Counted from the stretch's first letter, positions 30,469 to 40,292 are shown. The stretch: DNA of 64,000 nt from Diplonema papillatum (GCA_030068145.1 JAPJBO010000871.1:1-64000), one strand, 5' to 3'. The notes: a model not told the origin generated them from the letters alone. Program-made: numbers and translations.

Positions 30469-31121
30469 CAGTGCTCCCGCTAACCTCACTTTTGGTGAGG
30501 AAATCCCAAACCTGCTTTTGGACTTTTTTTTTTCGTGCCCCCCAAATTTTTTTCCCCTGTGCTGCGCAGGTTATTAGCTTCGTTTCTGCCTCGGTTTCTC
30601 GACCAACTTTCTGAGACTGAGAAGTTTTTCTCCAGGGGAGCACCAGAATCTTTCAAGGGGGGTCCGGGGGGTCTGCCCCCCGGCGAACGGTACGGTACAG
30701 GTGGAGAAAGTTTACACTTCTCAGTCTGTTTGTCACCATAAACACTGCACATTCCTGAAGGCAACAGCCCATTTCAAATTCAACCACCACTCGATACTGT
30801 GTGCTGGTAAATCATTGCCACGAGTAGATGCAGACCAGAGATCACATGGAACAAGGCACTTGTGTCGACTCGGAGAGAATCTGTCAAGAAATCCGGGGCT
30901 GCTTCTGAGCCTCGACTCTCTTTCTCAGCTTCAGCCGCCAACTTCTACCCGCCAGCCCAACATGCCCAGCAGAGAGTAGACCGTGATGCAGTGCTTTGGC
31001 TACACGATACCACCAATCGGAAAAAGGTGAGGAATTCCTCATGAGGAATTCCTCACCCTCTTTTTTCGAGCCTCTTTTTTTTTGAGGAATTCCTCGCACT
31101 TTTTCGTTAGCGGGAGCACTG
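30469..31121. mobile_element. Non-autonomous hAT-like transposon (MITE), 653 bp
   Basis: Perfect 16-bp terminal inverted repeats: CAGTGCTCCCGCTAAC at 30469-30484 and GTTAGCGGGAGCACTG at 31106-31121. Perfect 8-bp target duplication TTCGAGCC at 30461-30468 and 31122-31129. Removing the element and one target copy restores an exact unit of the 30-bp array. An 8-bp duplication and termini starting CAG are typical of hAT elements. No transposase frame is present. Inside are hairpin repeat copy 2 (30664-30699), a flanking 10-bp inverted pair ACTGAGAAGT/ACTTCTCAGT, and three GAGGAATTCCTC palindromes at 31029, 31043 and 31084. Confidence 0.9.
30664..30699 (+). repeat. G/C hairpin plus ACGGTACGGTACA repeat, copy 2
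   Basis: Hairpin CCGGGGGG, loop TCTG, CCCCCCGG-type arms at 30664-30683, then ACGGTACGGTACA at 30687-30699. Lies within the hAT-like element. Confidence 0.8.
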
Positions 31122-31345
31122 TTCGAGCCAGCAAAACAAATTTAATTCCCTTCGAGCCACCAGAACAAATTTAATTCCCTTACAGCCAGCAAAAACAAAT
31201 TTAATTCCCTTCGAGCCAGGAAAAACAAATTTAATTCCCTTCGAGCCAGCAAAACAAATTTAATTCCCTTCGAGCCAGCAAAAACAAATTTAATTCCCTT
31301 CGAGCCAGCAAAAACAAATTTAATTCCCTTATAGCCAGCAACAGC
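31122..31345 (+). repeat. 30-bp tandem array, part 2
   Basis: Seven or so units of the same repeat as 30310-30468, ending with TTATAGCCAGCAACAGCAC. Confidence 0.9.
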
Positions 31346-32157
31346 ACTTTTTTTTGGAATCTTCACATTTTCCGGATGTAGGCCTATTTTGGCCATTTTT
31401 TGCCATTTTGGCCGATTTGCCCATAGTTTGGCCTATTTTGGCCTCTGTTGCCGGGTTTAGACTTTGGCCATTGCCTCCAGTTTTTGCTCATAATTTGCAA
31501 AGTGCATTTCCCTGACAACATTGAAGAAAACAATTTCCGACATTGCCGTTGACAGGCACTGGTCCCCTACAGCACTGATCACTCCCCAGGAGCAATCAGT
31601 ATTCTTACTTCATCAATTCCAGCACCATAATCAAACTCACTGTACATCAATTCCAGCACCATAATCAAACTCACTGTATAATCAAGGCGCTTCCTTTTGA
31701 TTCAGAAAGGATTCATGTCCGCGCGAACCCCCTACGGCACTGTAAAATGTAGGGGGGCCCTACTCCTATTGCATGTTCGCGTGTTTCACAATAACCCGGT
31801 CGGTTCCTCCATATGTACAGGCTTGCTTTTGCACGCATGTGTATCCTTTTTCAGGGTGTGCTTATCCCTTCCATCCCTTTGCTTAGTTCGTGAGCCATGA
31901 TTGTTTCGTCAAAGGCATGCATCCTGGCAGGTATCCCCTTTTTTTTTTGGGAGGACAAAGCGGGAAGGGGGGGGTTAATATTGCATCATCCTGCGTAAAG
32001 TCATCTGCTCTACGATCAACAGAATTCGCTCTCTAAGTACGGAGTCAAGTCTCGTCTGTATACGCGATGCGGTTTACCGAAGCCATCGAGCGCCACGGCC
32101 AGGGATGGATACGTTTACTCGCTGATCGATGCTACGGCAGTACAGCAAACCCACTAT
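31346..32157. other. No gene recognised
   Basis: Starts with T/G-rich text repeating TTTTGGCC. ACATCAATTCCAGCACCATA is doubled at 31610-31675. Nothing coding. Confidence 0.4.
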
Positions 32158-32555
32158 GCAGCCTGAGTTCAGCCCCGCGCACCTAGCGCTCACAAGGCAA
32201 CCCATGATCACTTCGGTGTGAGGGATCAGTCCTGACCGAGCCTAATGCCTGCCGGGCGCCTGCTCCGTTGCGGTGTTTGCTTTCTGACCAATGCGTTCCA
32301 CGTCTGAAGGGTCCTTGCGTTAAGTTCGCGCCTTCTGTGGGTATACAGACTTGATCACGACTTTTGGAAACGAAGCTTACTCTTGAGATCTGGTGTGGAG
32401 GGCCATCGTTACCTGACAAAACCCACTCATGCAGCCTGAGTTCAGCCCCGCGCATCTAGCGCTCACAAGGCAACCCGTGATCACTTCGGTGTGAGGGATC
32501 AGTCCTGACCGAGCCTAATGCCTGCCGGGCGCCTGCTCCGTTGCGGTGTTTTGAA
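32153..32555. repeat. Direct duplication of about 120 bp
   Basis: AGCCTGAGTTCAGCCCCGCG through CCTGCCGGGCGCCTGCTCCG at 32158-32271 recurs at 32431-32545 almost exactly, with about 150 bp of unique text between. Structured and rRNA-like in feel, but I could not assign it to an rRNA region. Confidence 0.85.
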
Positions 32556-32569
32556 AACTAGGTAACTTT

Positions 32570-32680
32570 GTGCTCAGCGGTCCTACGAATCATGTTCCAC
32601 GTCCTGTGATTCGTACTTTCAAACTTAATGCCATGAATCATGTTCTACCTCCTGTGATTCGTGTGACTTTTAACAATCTT
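32570..32680. repeat. Pair of small hairpin units
   Basis: GAATCATGTTCCACGTCCTG then TGATTC, repeated as GAATCATGTTCTACCTCCTG then TGATTC. Each half begins GAATCA and ends TGATTC. Confidence 0.6.
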
Positions 32681-32834
32681 GTCATTTCGCCCCCACTCCT
32701 TCCTACAGCAGGACAGGTCCTGCTCTGTGGGCAACCAATGTTTTCTCACCCAGGCTGGTAGAACTGGTCATCCTGTCCAGGCGTCCAGACTGGTGGGACT
32801 GGTGTCCAGGCTGGTGGACTGTTCTGGTCAAGTG

Positions 32835-33090
32835 CTATGAGGGAATTAAACTTGTTTTGCTGCTGGCTATAAGGGAATTAAATTTGTTTTGCTGGCTGTA
32901 AGGGAATGCAATTGTTTTTTGCTGGCTGTTAGGGAATTAAATTTGTTTTTGCTGGCTGTTAGGGAATTAAATTTGTTTTGCTGGCTGTTAGGTAATTAAA
33001 TTTGTTTTGCTGGCTCGAAGGAAAATAAATTTGTTTTTGCTGCCTGTTAGGGAATTAAATTTGTTTTGATGGCTCGAAGGGAAATACCCC
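32835..33090 (-). repeat. 30-bp tandem array, part 3, opposite orientation
   Basis: Reverse complement of the arrays at 30310 and 31122: units GGGAATTAAATTTGTTTT then GCTGGCTGTTA. With parts 1 and 2 it brackets 31.3-32.8 kb in inverted orientation. Confidence 0.9.
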
Positions 33091-33176
33091 TTTACTTTTT
33101 CGTTTTTTCTTTCTTTGCTTCTTCTTTTCTTTCTGAAGGAAGCCCGGTTGTTGGCTACTTGGCAGTTGTGTAGGCC

Positions 33177-33510
33177 CTGTCGTATCGCAGAACACTGTAC
33201 GGGGTTATTGCCGTCAATTCAATTCTTTGTCAATCGGGCCCAGCTATTAGTTCAGCCTAAACGAGCATCCAACCAGCTATTTTGGATTTCCCGAGCATTT
33301 TAGGACCACCTGAGTGGTAGGTTTTGGGTTTTGGGTGGCTGGGGGCCCCTCTTTTTCCGGCAAATCAGGGTCCTTTCAGGGTCCCGGCGGTTTGGCGACA
33401 CATTTTGCGGGCGTTTTATCAACCCACACCGGTGTGGATTCAACTTTCCTGGGGGCTCCGAATGTTTTTGGGTTCCCTGTGTGGTTGTGTCCCAGTCGGG
33501 CTGTTCTTTG
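33177..33510 (+). repeat. Segmental duplication, partner of 29693-30020
   Basis: Second copy, again close to a 28S fragment. It ends at CCCAGTCGGGC, after which the two copies part. Confidence 0.85.
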
Positions 33511-33652
33511 AGGCTGTGGTTTGGGGTTTTGATGATTTTCCTTAAGGAATCGCCCGGTTCTTGGCAGTTGTGTAAGCCCTGAGTACAGTCTGAACTCCTC
33601 CCTTTGCCGGACCAAAGTCAGCCCACGTTTGCGTCGCGTCGGCGCCTAGCTC

Positions 33653-33800
33653 GGTAGTACGAGAGGAACTCCCGTTTCTAGTCCCTGGTATCTACGGTTG
33701 TTCGATCGGACAGTGCCGTGATGCTACCACTGGGTGGATTATGGCTGAACGCCTCTAAGCCAGAACCCAGTCTAGAGGAATGCGTGAGTTACTCAGGGCA
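33653..33800 (+). rRNA. 28S rRNA 3' fragment with sarcin-ricin loop, sense
   Basis: Contains AGTACGAGAGGAACTCCCG, CTACGGTTGTTCGATCGGAC and GGATTATGGCTGAACGCCTC. About 95% like 15838-15980 but truncated just before the loop. Confidence 0.9.
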
Positions 33801-34019
33801 CATCGGATTTTTCGGGCCACGACTAGCTTCGGCGAACGGCAACTTCCAAATTCACATCCAGATCCCTCCCAGCAGCCTGTTCTAGTTCTCACTTCAGCCT
33901 GCAGTTCCTGGCAAAGGCCGGACACTTGGCGGAGTGCGCTCCACTGGCCCCGTTTTTCCGGCTCATGTACAGGTGTCGCATACCATTTTTCTGGCTCAGA
34001 CTTGCGGGCTTCACGGAAA

Positions 34020-34250
34020 ACACCTGGAAACCGTCTTCTTGTTGCGTTAGAGGGGCATTTGCAGGCAAATGAGTACCACACCGTGCTAGCTTTTCGCTAC
34101 GTGACTCCAGAAGGGTCCCTTTTTCCGCGCTTTCGTCGTGGTGCAACCTTTGTCGGTTGCAAATGTTGCTGTGAGCTAGACAAGTTCGTAATCAGAGGAG
34201 GCATCGGAATCTTCGCTTGCTCTTTTCCGCCGTGCGGCACGCCGAGAGGC
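34020..34250 (-). repeat. Inverted copy of the dispersed gene-like fragment of 26.3 kb
   Basis: Reverse complement match to 26300-26530, with GATTACGAACTTGTC and CAACCGACAAAGGTTGCACC on the minus strand and an early stop after SDYELV. Confidence 0.55.
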
Positions 34251-34531
34251 GGAAGTCGTGGGAGGCCGGGTCAGTCCGGCAGGAAGACGTGATCGTTGCG
34301 CGGCCCGCCGAGGGCGCCAGCAACCTTGCCGAAATGCCGACCTTCCCGCTTTGGTGGTCCCAGTCCACCCGCAGCGGAAAACACCTGGAAATCGAAACGG
34401 GAGAAGCAAGACAACCGAGTAGGAGTGAATCTAACCTTCTCTAAGTCTAACACTCAAGGGACTAACACATCGCGCGATAGAGAACGGAAGCATCAATTTG
34501 GAACCGGGCATCTTCGAAAGAGAGAGAGAGA

Positions 34532-34669
34532 GAGTTTGAATAGAGCATCTATTTGGTATCGGAAAGTAGGTGCGAGATCAGGCAAACCTTGTGCGCTAGC
34601 TTCGTTTAACCGTGAATCTAATAATCAGGGCTTACCCCACATTCTCGCTTTCATTTTATTTCCATTCTC
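34532..34669. repeat. 138-bp direct repeat, left copy, flanking the RT region
   Basis: Starts GAGTTTGAATAGAGCATCTA and ends at TCCATTCTC. One mismatch to 37702-37839. The pair is 3,170 bp apart and brackets the retroelement fragment like long terminal or split direct repeats. Both copies are followed shortly by an ATGCC start (34700, 37877). A GA run lies just upstream of the left copy. Confidence 0.85.
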
Positions 34670-34699
34670 CTCCTAATCATACACTACCCTCCGGGAAAA

Positions 34700-34897
34700 A
34701 TGCCGGTACACACGGGTAGCACGCGCCGCCGGGCCGCACGGACCAGCCGTCGGCTGATGGATCCTGACTGGGCGGCGGCTGAGGAAGCTGCCGACAAGGC
34801 CACCCGGGAGTGGCGGGTATGGAACCCTTGCGAGCCCGGGGAGTCGGCGGCCCCCCGTTCGCCGGCGGGAAAGGGGGAGAAAGCCGGTCGGAGCTGA
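34700..34897 (+). CDS. Possible N-terminal gag-like frame of the retroelement
   Basis: 65 residues (MPVHTGSTRRRAARTSRRL...), basic then Ala/Glu-rich, starting 31 bp after the direct repeat. An overlapping plus-strand frame at 34810-35235 is Pro/Gly/Arg-rich and ends inside the 22-bp repeat. A frameshifted former ORF1 is possible. No family recognised. Confidence 0.25.
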   Translation: MPVHTGSTRRRAARTSRRLMDPDWAAAEEAADKATREWRVWNPCEPGESAAPRSPAGKGEKAGRS

Positions 34898-35231
34898 AGA
34901 CCGGCATGGAACGGTCGTCTGGGGACTGGTCCCCCCTGGCCGACTGCAGACTTGAAGGACCTGGCGGGAGTACGACGGAGGCTCTACTCCCGCCTCCGGC
35001 TGGCAACGCCGCACAACGCGAAGACCCGGGAAGCGCTTCCACGAATGCACCCGGGCACTCGGAATTAGCTCATCCTACCCTTTGCGACAGCCGTTTCCCG
35101 ACACGACAGAAACAACCCTTGCCCGACGCCGGCTTCTCGCCTCGGCAGGTCAGGGGGTTGAAGTCGCGAAGGTCCAGGTTGCTCAGGGGGGAGGAGGCTT
35201 TTCCTCCGGCTCCACCCCCATTTCTACGACC

Positions 35232-35463
35232 CTGAGGGAGTGCCACTTCCGCATTGAGGGAGTGCCACTCCCGCATTGAGGGAGTGCCACTTCCGCATTG
35301 AGGGAGTGCCACTTCCGCATTGAGGGAGTGCCACTTCCGCATTGAGGGAGTGCCACTTCCGCATTGAGGGAGTGCCACTTCCGCATTGAGGGAGTGCCAC
35401 TTCCGCATTGAGGGAGTGCCACTCCCGCATTGAGGGAGTGCCACTTCCGCATTGAGGGAGTGC
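35232..35463. repeat. 22-bp tandem repeat, about 10.5 copies
   Basis: Same unit and variants as 10973-11402, about half the copy number, with the same junction into antisense 28S. Confidence 0.97.
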
Positions 35464-35620
35464 CAGGACCGACTGACCCATGTCCAGTTGCTGTTGACAC
35501 GGAAGCCTTCTCCACTTCGGCCTTCAATTGAATATTCGCTACTACAACAAAGATCTGCACTCACCCGCACCTGCATCGAGGCTCACGCCAACGACTTCGC
35601 GGCGTGGACCACGCACTCCT
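35461..35620 (-). rRNA. 28S rRNA fragment, antisense, second copy
   Basis: Nearly identical to 11400-11560 apart from a 9-nt deletion after ACGCACTCCTA. The two copies are one segmental duplication that includes the 22-bp array on the left and the shared module on the right. Confidence 0.8.
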
Positions 35621-35716
35621 AGGCTTTGTTGGAGGCCGACCGTACAAAACGACCGCAAAACCACTGCCGCAAGAGGAGTCCGGGGTGTGAGTATCCGGAG
35701 CCGACGCGTGCGTTCT

Positions 35717-35880
35717 AGCGTTATTTGTGGATTAGAAGGTCTGTATTTTAAGGTCGCCGGTTGACCGTAGAGGCTTGGGTATGGAGGGGGTTGAGAAAAG
35801 TGAGAGGGTGCCGCTCGTTTCGGGTGATGTGTCGTTCCGTTGTGAACCCTTGTGGAGTCCCCGAACGCGTTTAGGGGGCG
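35717..35880 (-). promoter_or_regulatory. Shared upstream module, copy 4, truncated at 35880
   Basis: Matches 11655-11828 with a couple of substitutions up to CGCGTTTAGGGGGCG. There the duplication stops and the RT reading frame begins. It gives the RT frame a non-ATG extension. Confidence 0.45.
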
Positions 35881-37426
35881 ACCAGAAACGAGAGGTCTCA
35901 TTCCGGGCATCGGTGCCCCGAGATCTGCGAGGCCGCTAGACGTCACGGCAGTGCCGCCGATCGATCTCCGCAAGCTCCGGAGCCTCGCCGGCCCCGGGGC
36001 CCGCTTGCACGGCTTGCTTGACCTCCTAACGGACGGGCACTCCTTCCGACGGAAGTTGTTGGGCCCTCCTCTCGTGCCGGGTCGGAAGAGCGACGCGTTT
36101 GCCCGCCATGCGCAGACGCTGGAAAGCGTTGGGTTTGTGGAGCGCGTCCCCCGTTCGGAGCCGCTGAAGTGCGTCCTTCCGGCTTTTGCTGTTGAAAAGG
36201 GCGAACAGCACTCGCGGGCCATCGTTGACGGCCGCCCGCTGAACGAGCTGATGGAGCCCCCGCCGAAGTTCAGCCTCTTGCGTGTCGACGAGGTCATCGC
36301 CAAGATGATGTCGAAGTCGTACGCAGTCGTCGTTGACCTGAAGTCCTACTTCTTCCAGTTCCCAGTAGGACGGTCGACGTCAGCTTTCTTCGGGCTCCGC
36401 ACAAGGAAGCTCGACGGGGGCGTGGCTCTGTATAGGTGGCGCCGGCTGACGATGGGCTGGTCTTTCTCGCCCGTGATTGCGCAGGACTCGGCGCTTGTCA
36501 TCACGGAGCCTGCCGGGGACGATAAGATAGTCTGGTACGACGACTGGGCCCTCGTTGAAGACTGTCCGGATGCGCTTCGCGCCGTGCGCGACCGAGTTTT
36601 GCGGCGTGCCCGCAAGGTGCGCATGACAGTCAACGACGAGAAGTCCGTCCTCGAGCCCAGCTCGAAACCAGTCGTCCTCGGGGTAGAATTCGACCTCGCG
36701 GCGAAGACGTACAGGCTGAAACAGGAGTGGGCGAGAAAAGCGCACCTGCTGTTTTGCTCAGCTGAGTCGGCACAGATGACCGTGCGCGGGATCTGGAAGG
36801 TCGTCGGGACCGCCATCTGGGCGTGGACGGTGTGGGGCACGCCGCTTTGCAGAGTGAGCCCGGTGCTTGCGTGGATGGGGACACTGGCGCATCAGGTCCT
36901 AACAGGCACCCTGGGCTGGGAGTCGCTGGTTCGAGTGAGCGACGACGTCCTTCCTTTCCTTGCTGGGGTGAGGCGGCGTCTGTCGGGGAACCGGTGGGTC
37001 ACGTTCGACATGCAGCAGCGGGATACCCTCGTCGAGGCATGGTCCGACGCCAGCATGCAGGGATGGGCCTGGCTAGTGGATTCCATGGCAATGTGGGGAC
37101 CGTGGAGAGATATCCCGCAGCATATCTTCTTTGCCGAATTAACGGCGGCAAAGTTTGCTATTGCGTACGCGGCTTCGCGCTCTCCGCTATCGACAATAAG
37201 AATCTTTGTCGACAACTTGCCCGCCGTGAACTGTCTGAGGAATTGGAAGTCGAAGACCCAACTCGGGAACTTCATCCTCTGCCAGGTCCGCGACGTGTTG
37301 GAAGAACACCAATGTGTTCTCGAGACTGTGTGGGTTCCGACCGCTGAGCAATTAGCGGACGTATGGACACGAGACCCATACAGGCAAGGCATTCCGCCTC
37401 CTCGCGTCCCTTTCTGCATTGCGTGA
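35881..37426 (+). CDS. Retroelement reverse transcriptase-RNase H, 5'-truncated
   Basis: Open for over 510 codons from the junction at 35880, with no ATG until MEPPPKFSLL. The RT domain shows FAVEKGEQHSRAIVDGRPLN, the first catalytic Asp in YAVVVDLKSYFFQF, the substrate-side text WRRLTMGWSFSPVIAQ, and the catalytic pair in KIVWYDDWALVED. NDEKSVLEPSS and VVLGVEFDL follow. The RNase H domain keeps its acidic residues in WSDASMQGWAW, FFAELTAAKFA, FVDNLPAVN and LADVWTRDP. This order without protease or integrase resembles the DIRS/VIPER style of element, but no tyrosine recombinase is visible. Truncation at the junction with antisense-28S/module DNA shows rearrangement. Confidence 0.85.
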
Positions 37427-37701
37427 TGTCGGCCTATTTCTATTTTCTCACGTCTGAGGACGTTGCTAGAGGATTACGGGAAGTGCGTCCAGCCACCCTG
37501 TCGTCCATCTCAGTGTTAGCGCTCCGCGCAGCACCATTGTTTTGTGAGCACGCCCGAGGGCGCTGTTTATCTGTTTTGAGCTAGCCGGATGTCAGCTCCT
37601 TTAGTTTCACGTCCAGGGATTCTATTCCACATTCTCGCTTTCATTTCACCAACCCTGTGACAATTATCATCTTCACCGTTTCTGCCAACGCGACCTTTTC
37701 C

Positions 37702-37839
37702 GAGTTTGAATAGAGCATCTATTTGGTATCGGAAAGTAGGTGCGAGATCAGGCAAACCTTGTGCGCTAGCTTCGTTTAACCGTGAATCTAATAATCAGGG
37801 CTTACCCCACATTCTCGCTTTCATTTCATTTCCATTCTC
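37702..37839. repeat. 138-bp direct repeat, right copy
   Basis: Second copy of 34532-34669. A partial third piece (CACATTCTCGCTTTCATTTC) is at 37628-37648, so the right end is itself partly duplicated. Confidence 0.85.
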
Positions 37840-37876
37840 TTTTTATTCCATACACAACTCACACCCCCTCTTCCCA

Positions 37877-38053
37877 ATGCCTGATTGCGAACACTGTGGA
37901 GGAACCTTCGATGCGAAAGGTCTTACCGGGCATCAAAAAGCATGCAAGAAAAGGCAACGAGATGAGGAAGAGGAGGAAAGAGAGGAGAAAGAAGAAGAAG
38001 AAGAACACACCGAGGGGGTAGAGCCCGGCTATCTCGGGAGTCCGTCGTGGTAA
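37877..38053 (+). CDS. 58-residue C2HC zinc-finger-like acidic protein
   Basis: Starts at the ATG at 37877. The N-terminus MPDCEHCGGTFDAKGLTGHQ then KAC has the spacing C-x2-C-x11-H-x3-C, a C2HC finger-like knuckle. It is followed by KKRQRDEEEEE and further Glu/Lys runs. It sits directly after the right direct repeat and may be the start of another copy of the element whose left counterpart is at 34700. It could also be a truncated N-terminus of a longer protein. Confidence 0.4.
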   Translation: MPDCEHCGGTFDAKGLTGHQKACKKRQRDEEEEEREEKEEEEEHTEGVEPGYLGSPSW

Positions 38054-38639
38054 CAAATACCGCCACCGCGTGTGTTTCAACACCGCTTGGCACGCACTCA
38101 GCGAACAAAGGCGTTTAGTGGCATGCGGTGTGCATATTTCGCGGGGCGCGCCTTTTCTCGCAGTTGGCCGCGGGCAGTGGGCAAGTGAGCAGGGCAGAGC
38201 CCCAGCCTGAACCGCAGGGACCACCGCGCTTGTGTCCTCAAAGAGCAGAAGAGCCGAAGGAACTGGTCGATCCAGTTTGCCGGCGAATGGCTTTCTAACA
38301 CACTGTGCTAAAAATCTAAAGAAACAAAAAAAAAAACCCAAAAGAGTGGGAGAAAGAGACACCTCCCTCCCCTCATACAATTCGCAAGGTTTGCGGGTTC
38401 GCATCTAATCTAACACGCGCGCGTGGTTACGCGCAATTATGTTGTCACTGCCAAGAGATGGCTCTACGGGGGTGGCGGAGGAAAAGGTGAAAATTGCAAG
38501 AAACGTGCTTGGAATGGTATGCGGGTTGCTGTATCGCTACACCGTGTTTTGGTCGTTTGAGCCACGGACTATCATCGGCGATATACGGTGAACTTCAGCC
38601 TCAGAAAGCTGGAGATGGGGGGGAAAGGTAGGCGAGGTG
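38054..38639. other. No gene recognised; 28S-like scrap
   Basis: GAGCAGGGCAGAGCCCCAGC then CTGAACC at 38188-38214 resembles the 28S text at 29291-29318 (GAACAGGGCAGAGCCCAAGT). It is too short and altered to call firmly. Confidence 0.3.
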
Positions 38640-38945
38640 CGTCGAAATGCAGGTTGTGTCTCCTTGTTGCATGCACCACACATCCGACAATGTGGTAAAG
38701 GAAGCCCAGGAATCGATTTGTTGTCGCAATCAGAATCGGGTTGCGCCTTCTTGTTTCATGCGTCGCACGGCCGATAATGTGTTGCAGGAAACACAGGAAT
38801 CGCGCAGTGCGCAATCAAAATCAGGCTGCCCCTTCTTGTGTCAAGTGCCACACGTTCAATAATGTGGTAAAGGAAGCACACACAGGAATCGATTATTAAT
38901 CGGGTTGCATCTTCGTGTTCATGATGTGTTGCGGAAAGAAAATCG
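38640..38945. repeat. Degenerate tandem repeat, about 95-105 bp, three units
   Basis: Units share GGTTGCGCCTTCTTGTTTCA-like text, then CACACNNNCGATAATGTGGTA and AGGAAGCACAGGAATCG. Strong divergence; no coding. Confidence 0.7.
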
Positions 38946-39029
38946 ATTATCCTGCCTCTTTTTGTCGGTCTCTTAACCCGAGAAGATATAATCAAAACGA
39001 AGTTCTTGGCGGTTCTCTTTTGAGTTTCG

Positions 39030-39108
39030 TCTGAGGCCTCGTTGCGCGGGATCAATAGGGACTGCCGGGGTCGTACGTACTCCTACGTCAGAGATGAAAT
39101 TCTTAGAT
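39030..39108 (+). rRNA. 18S rRNA fragment, unit 1
   Basis: CTGAGGCCTCGTTGC, GGGATCAATAGGGACTGCCG, GTACTCCTACG and GAGATGAAATTCTTAGATCG correspond to the conserved 18S stretch ending GGTGAAATTCTTGGA in most eukaryotes. Confidence 0.88.
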
Positions 39109-39199
39109 CGTGTGCCAGGTGGCAGCAACGGGTTCCACCGATTCCGAACAGGAAGGTGGGGAGGGGTGTGCTGCTGCGGCGGTTCTCTTTTGAGTTCCG

Positions 39200-39278
39200 T
39201 CTGAGGCCTCGTTGCGCGGGATCAATAGGGACTGCCGGGGTCGTTCGTACTCCTACGTCAGAGATGAAATTCTTAGAT
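39200..39278 (+). rRNA. 18S rRNA fragment, unit 2
   Basis: Same 18S segment as unit 1 with a few substitutions (GGTCGTTCGTACTCC). Antisense to, and about 70 bp beyond, the stop of the lectin gene. Confidence 0.88.
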
Positions 39279-39348
39279 CGTGAGCCAGGTGGCAGCAACG
39301 GGTTCCGCCGCCACCGATTCCGAACAGGAAGGTAGGGAGGGGGGGCTG

Positions 39349-40292
39349 CTACGGCGGTTCGACGGGTGTTGGGAAGTACATCCCGTCGTCGGGCGCACTC
39401 GGCCTGCGGTCGGGTGCGCGCTGGTACCGCGCGCCGCAGAAGGCGCAGTAGGTGCCCCCGTAGTAGGGCTGGGCGCAGTGGCTGCACGAAGAGTAAGAAA
39501 CAGCCGCCGGGTGCGCCGCGCGCAGGGAAGCCACGCTCGCGTTGCCCGACGGCAACGGGCCGGGCGCCGGCGTGTGCAGCGCGCCTGTCTTCGGGGGGAC
39601 GGGGGGCGGGTGCTGCAGCTGCTGGTGCTGATACTGCTGGTGCTGCTGCTGGTACTGCTGTTGGTACTGCTGCTGCTGGTGCTGCTGCTGGGGGTGGGGC
39701 CAAGAGCCGGGGTCTGGCCCATTGAAGATGGGCTGGTGATACGACGCGAGCGCCGCGGCATCATCTCCGGCATGGAACCAAGCCGGGATGCCGTCATCCT
39801 CAGCCAACCCCCGCGGCGCCCGCGGACGGCCGCCGTCCCACCGGCTCCGCACCGCCGCCCAGTCAGCCCCGCTGTTCCCCCAGCTTCCGTCCATTCCCCC
39901 GTACTCACCCCTCTCTTCCAACACCCCTACCGACGACACTTCCCGGCGGCGATCGTCGAACACATCGGTTGTGGGTGCAGTGGGACACGTCTGCATAGTG
40001 GGGTGGTACCTGACGGCAAACCCGTCGAACTCCCCTTGGCTCTCCCCGTGCCTGGACGGATCGGGGGACAACCCGTACGACGACGAAGCGCCGCGCGGAA
40101 GGGGTTCGCAGTGCAGAGTCTGCTCGCTCGGTTCGCTGCCGAGGCACGGCGCGTCGTCGAGACTCGCGTGCAGGCTGGGCAGACTTCCCCGCCGCGCCGC
40201 GGCGTGCCGGCCGCATTCAACGGCATCCCCGGTTGACGGGGTGCAACGCTTCCCGTCCCGCGTCGCCGGAGACAGCTCTCTGCAACCGCCGA

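Larger units (their letters stand above)
39010..39350 (+). repeat. 170-bp tandem duplication with 18S fragment and lectin-gene 3' end
   Basis: Units start with CGGTTCTCTTTTGAGTT at 39010 and 39180. Each ends with GGCAGCAACGGGTTCC and ATTCCGAACAGGAAGGT, text that adjoins the stop codon of the lectin gene. The gene's 3' flank has thus been duplicated together with an 18S piece. Confidence 0.9.
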
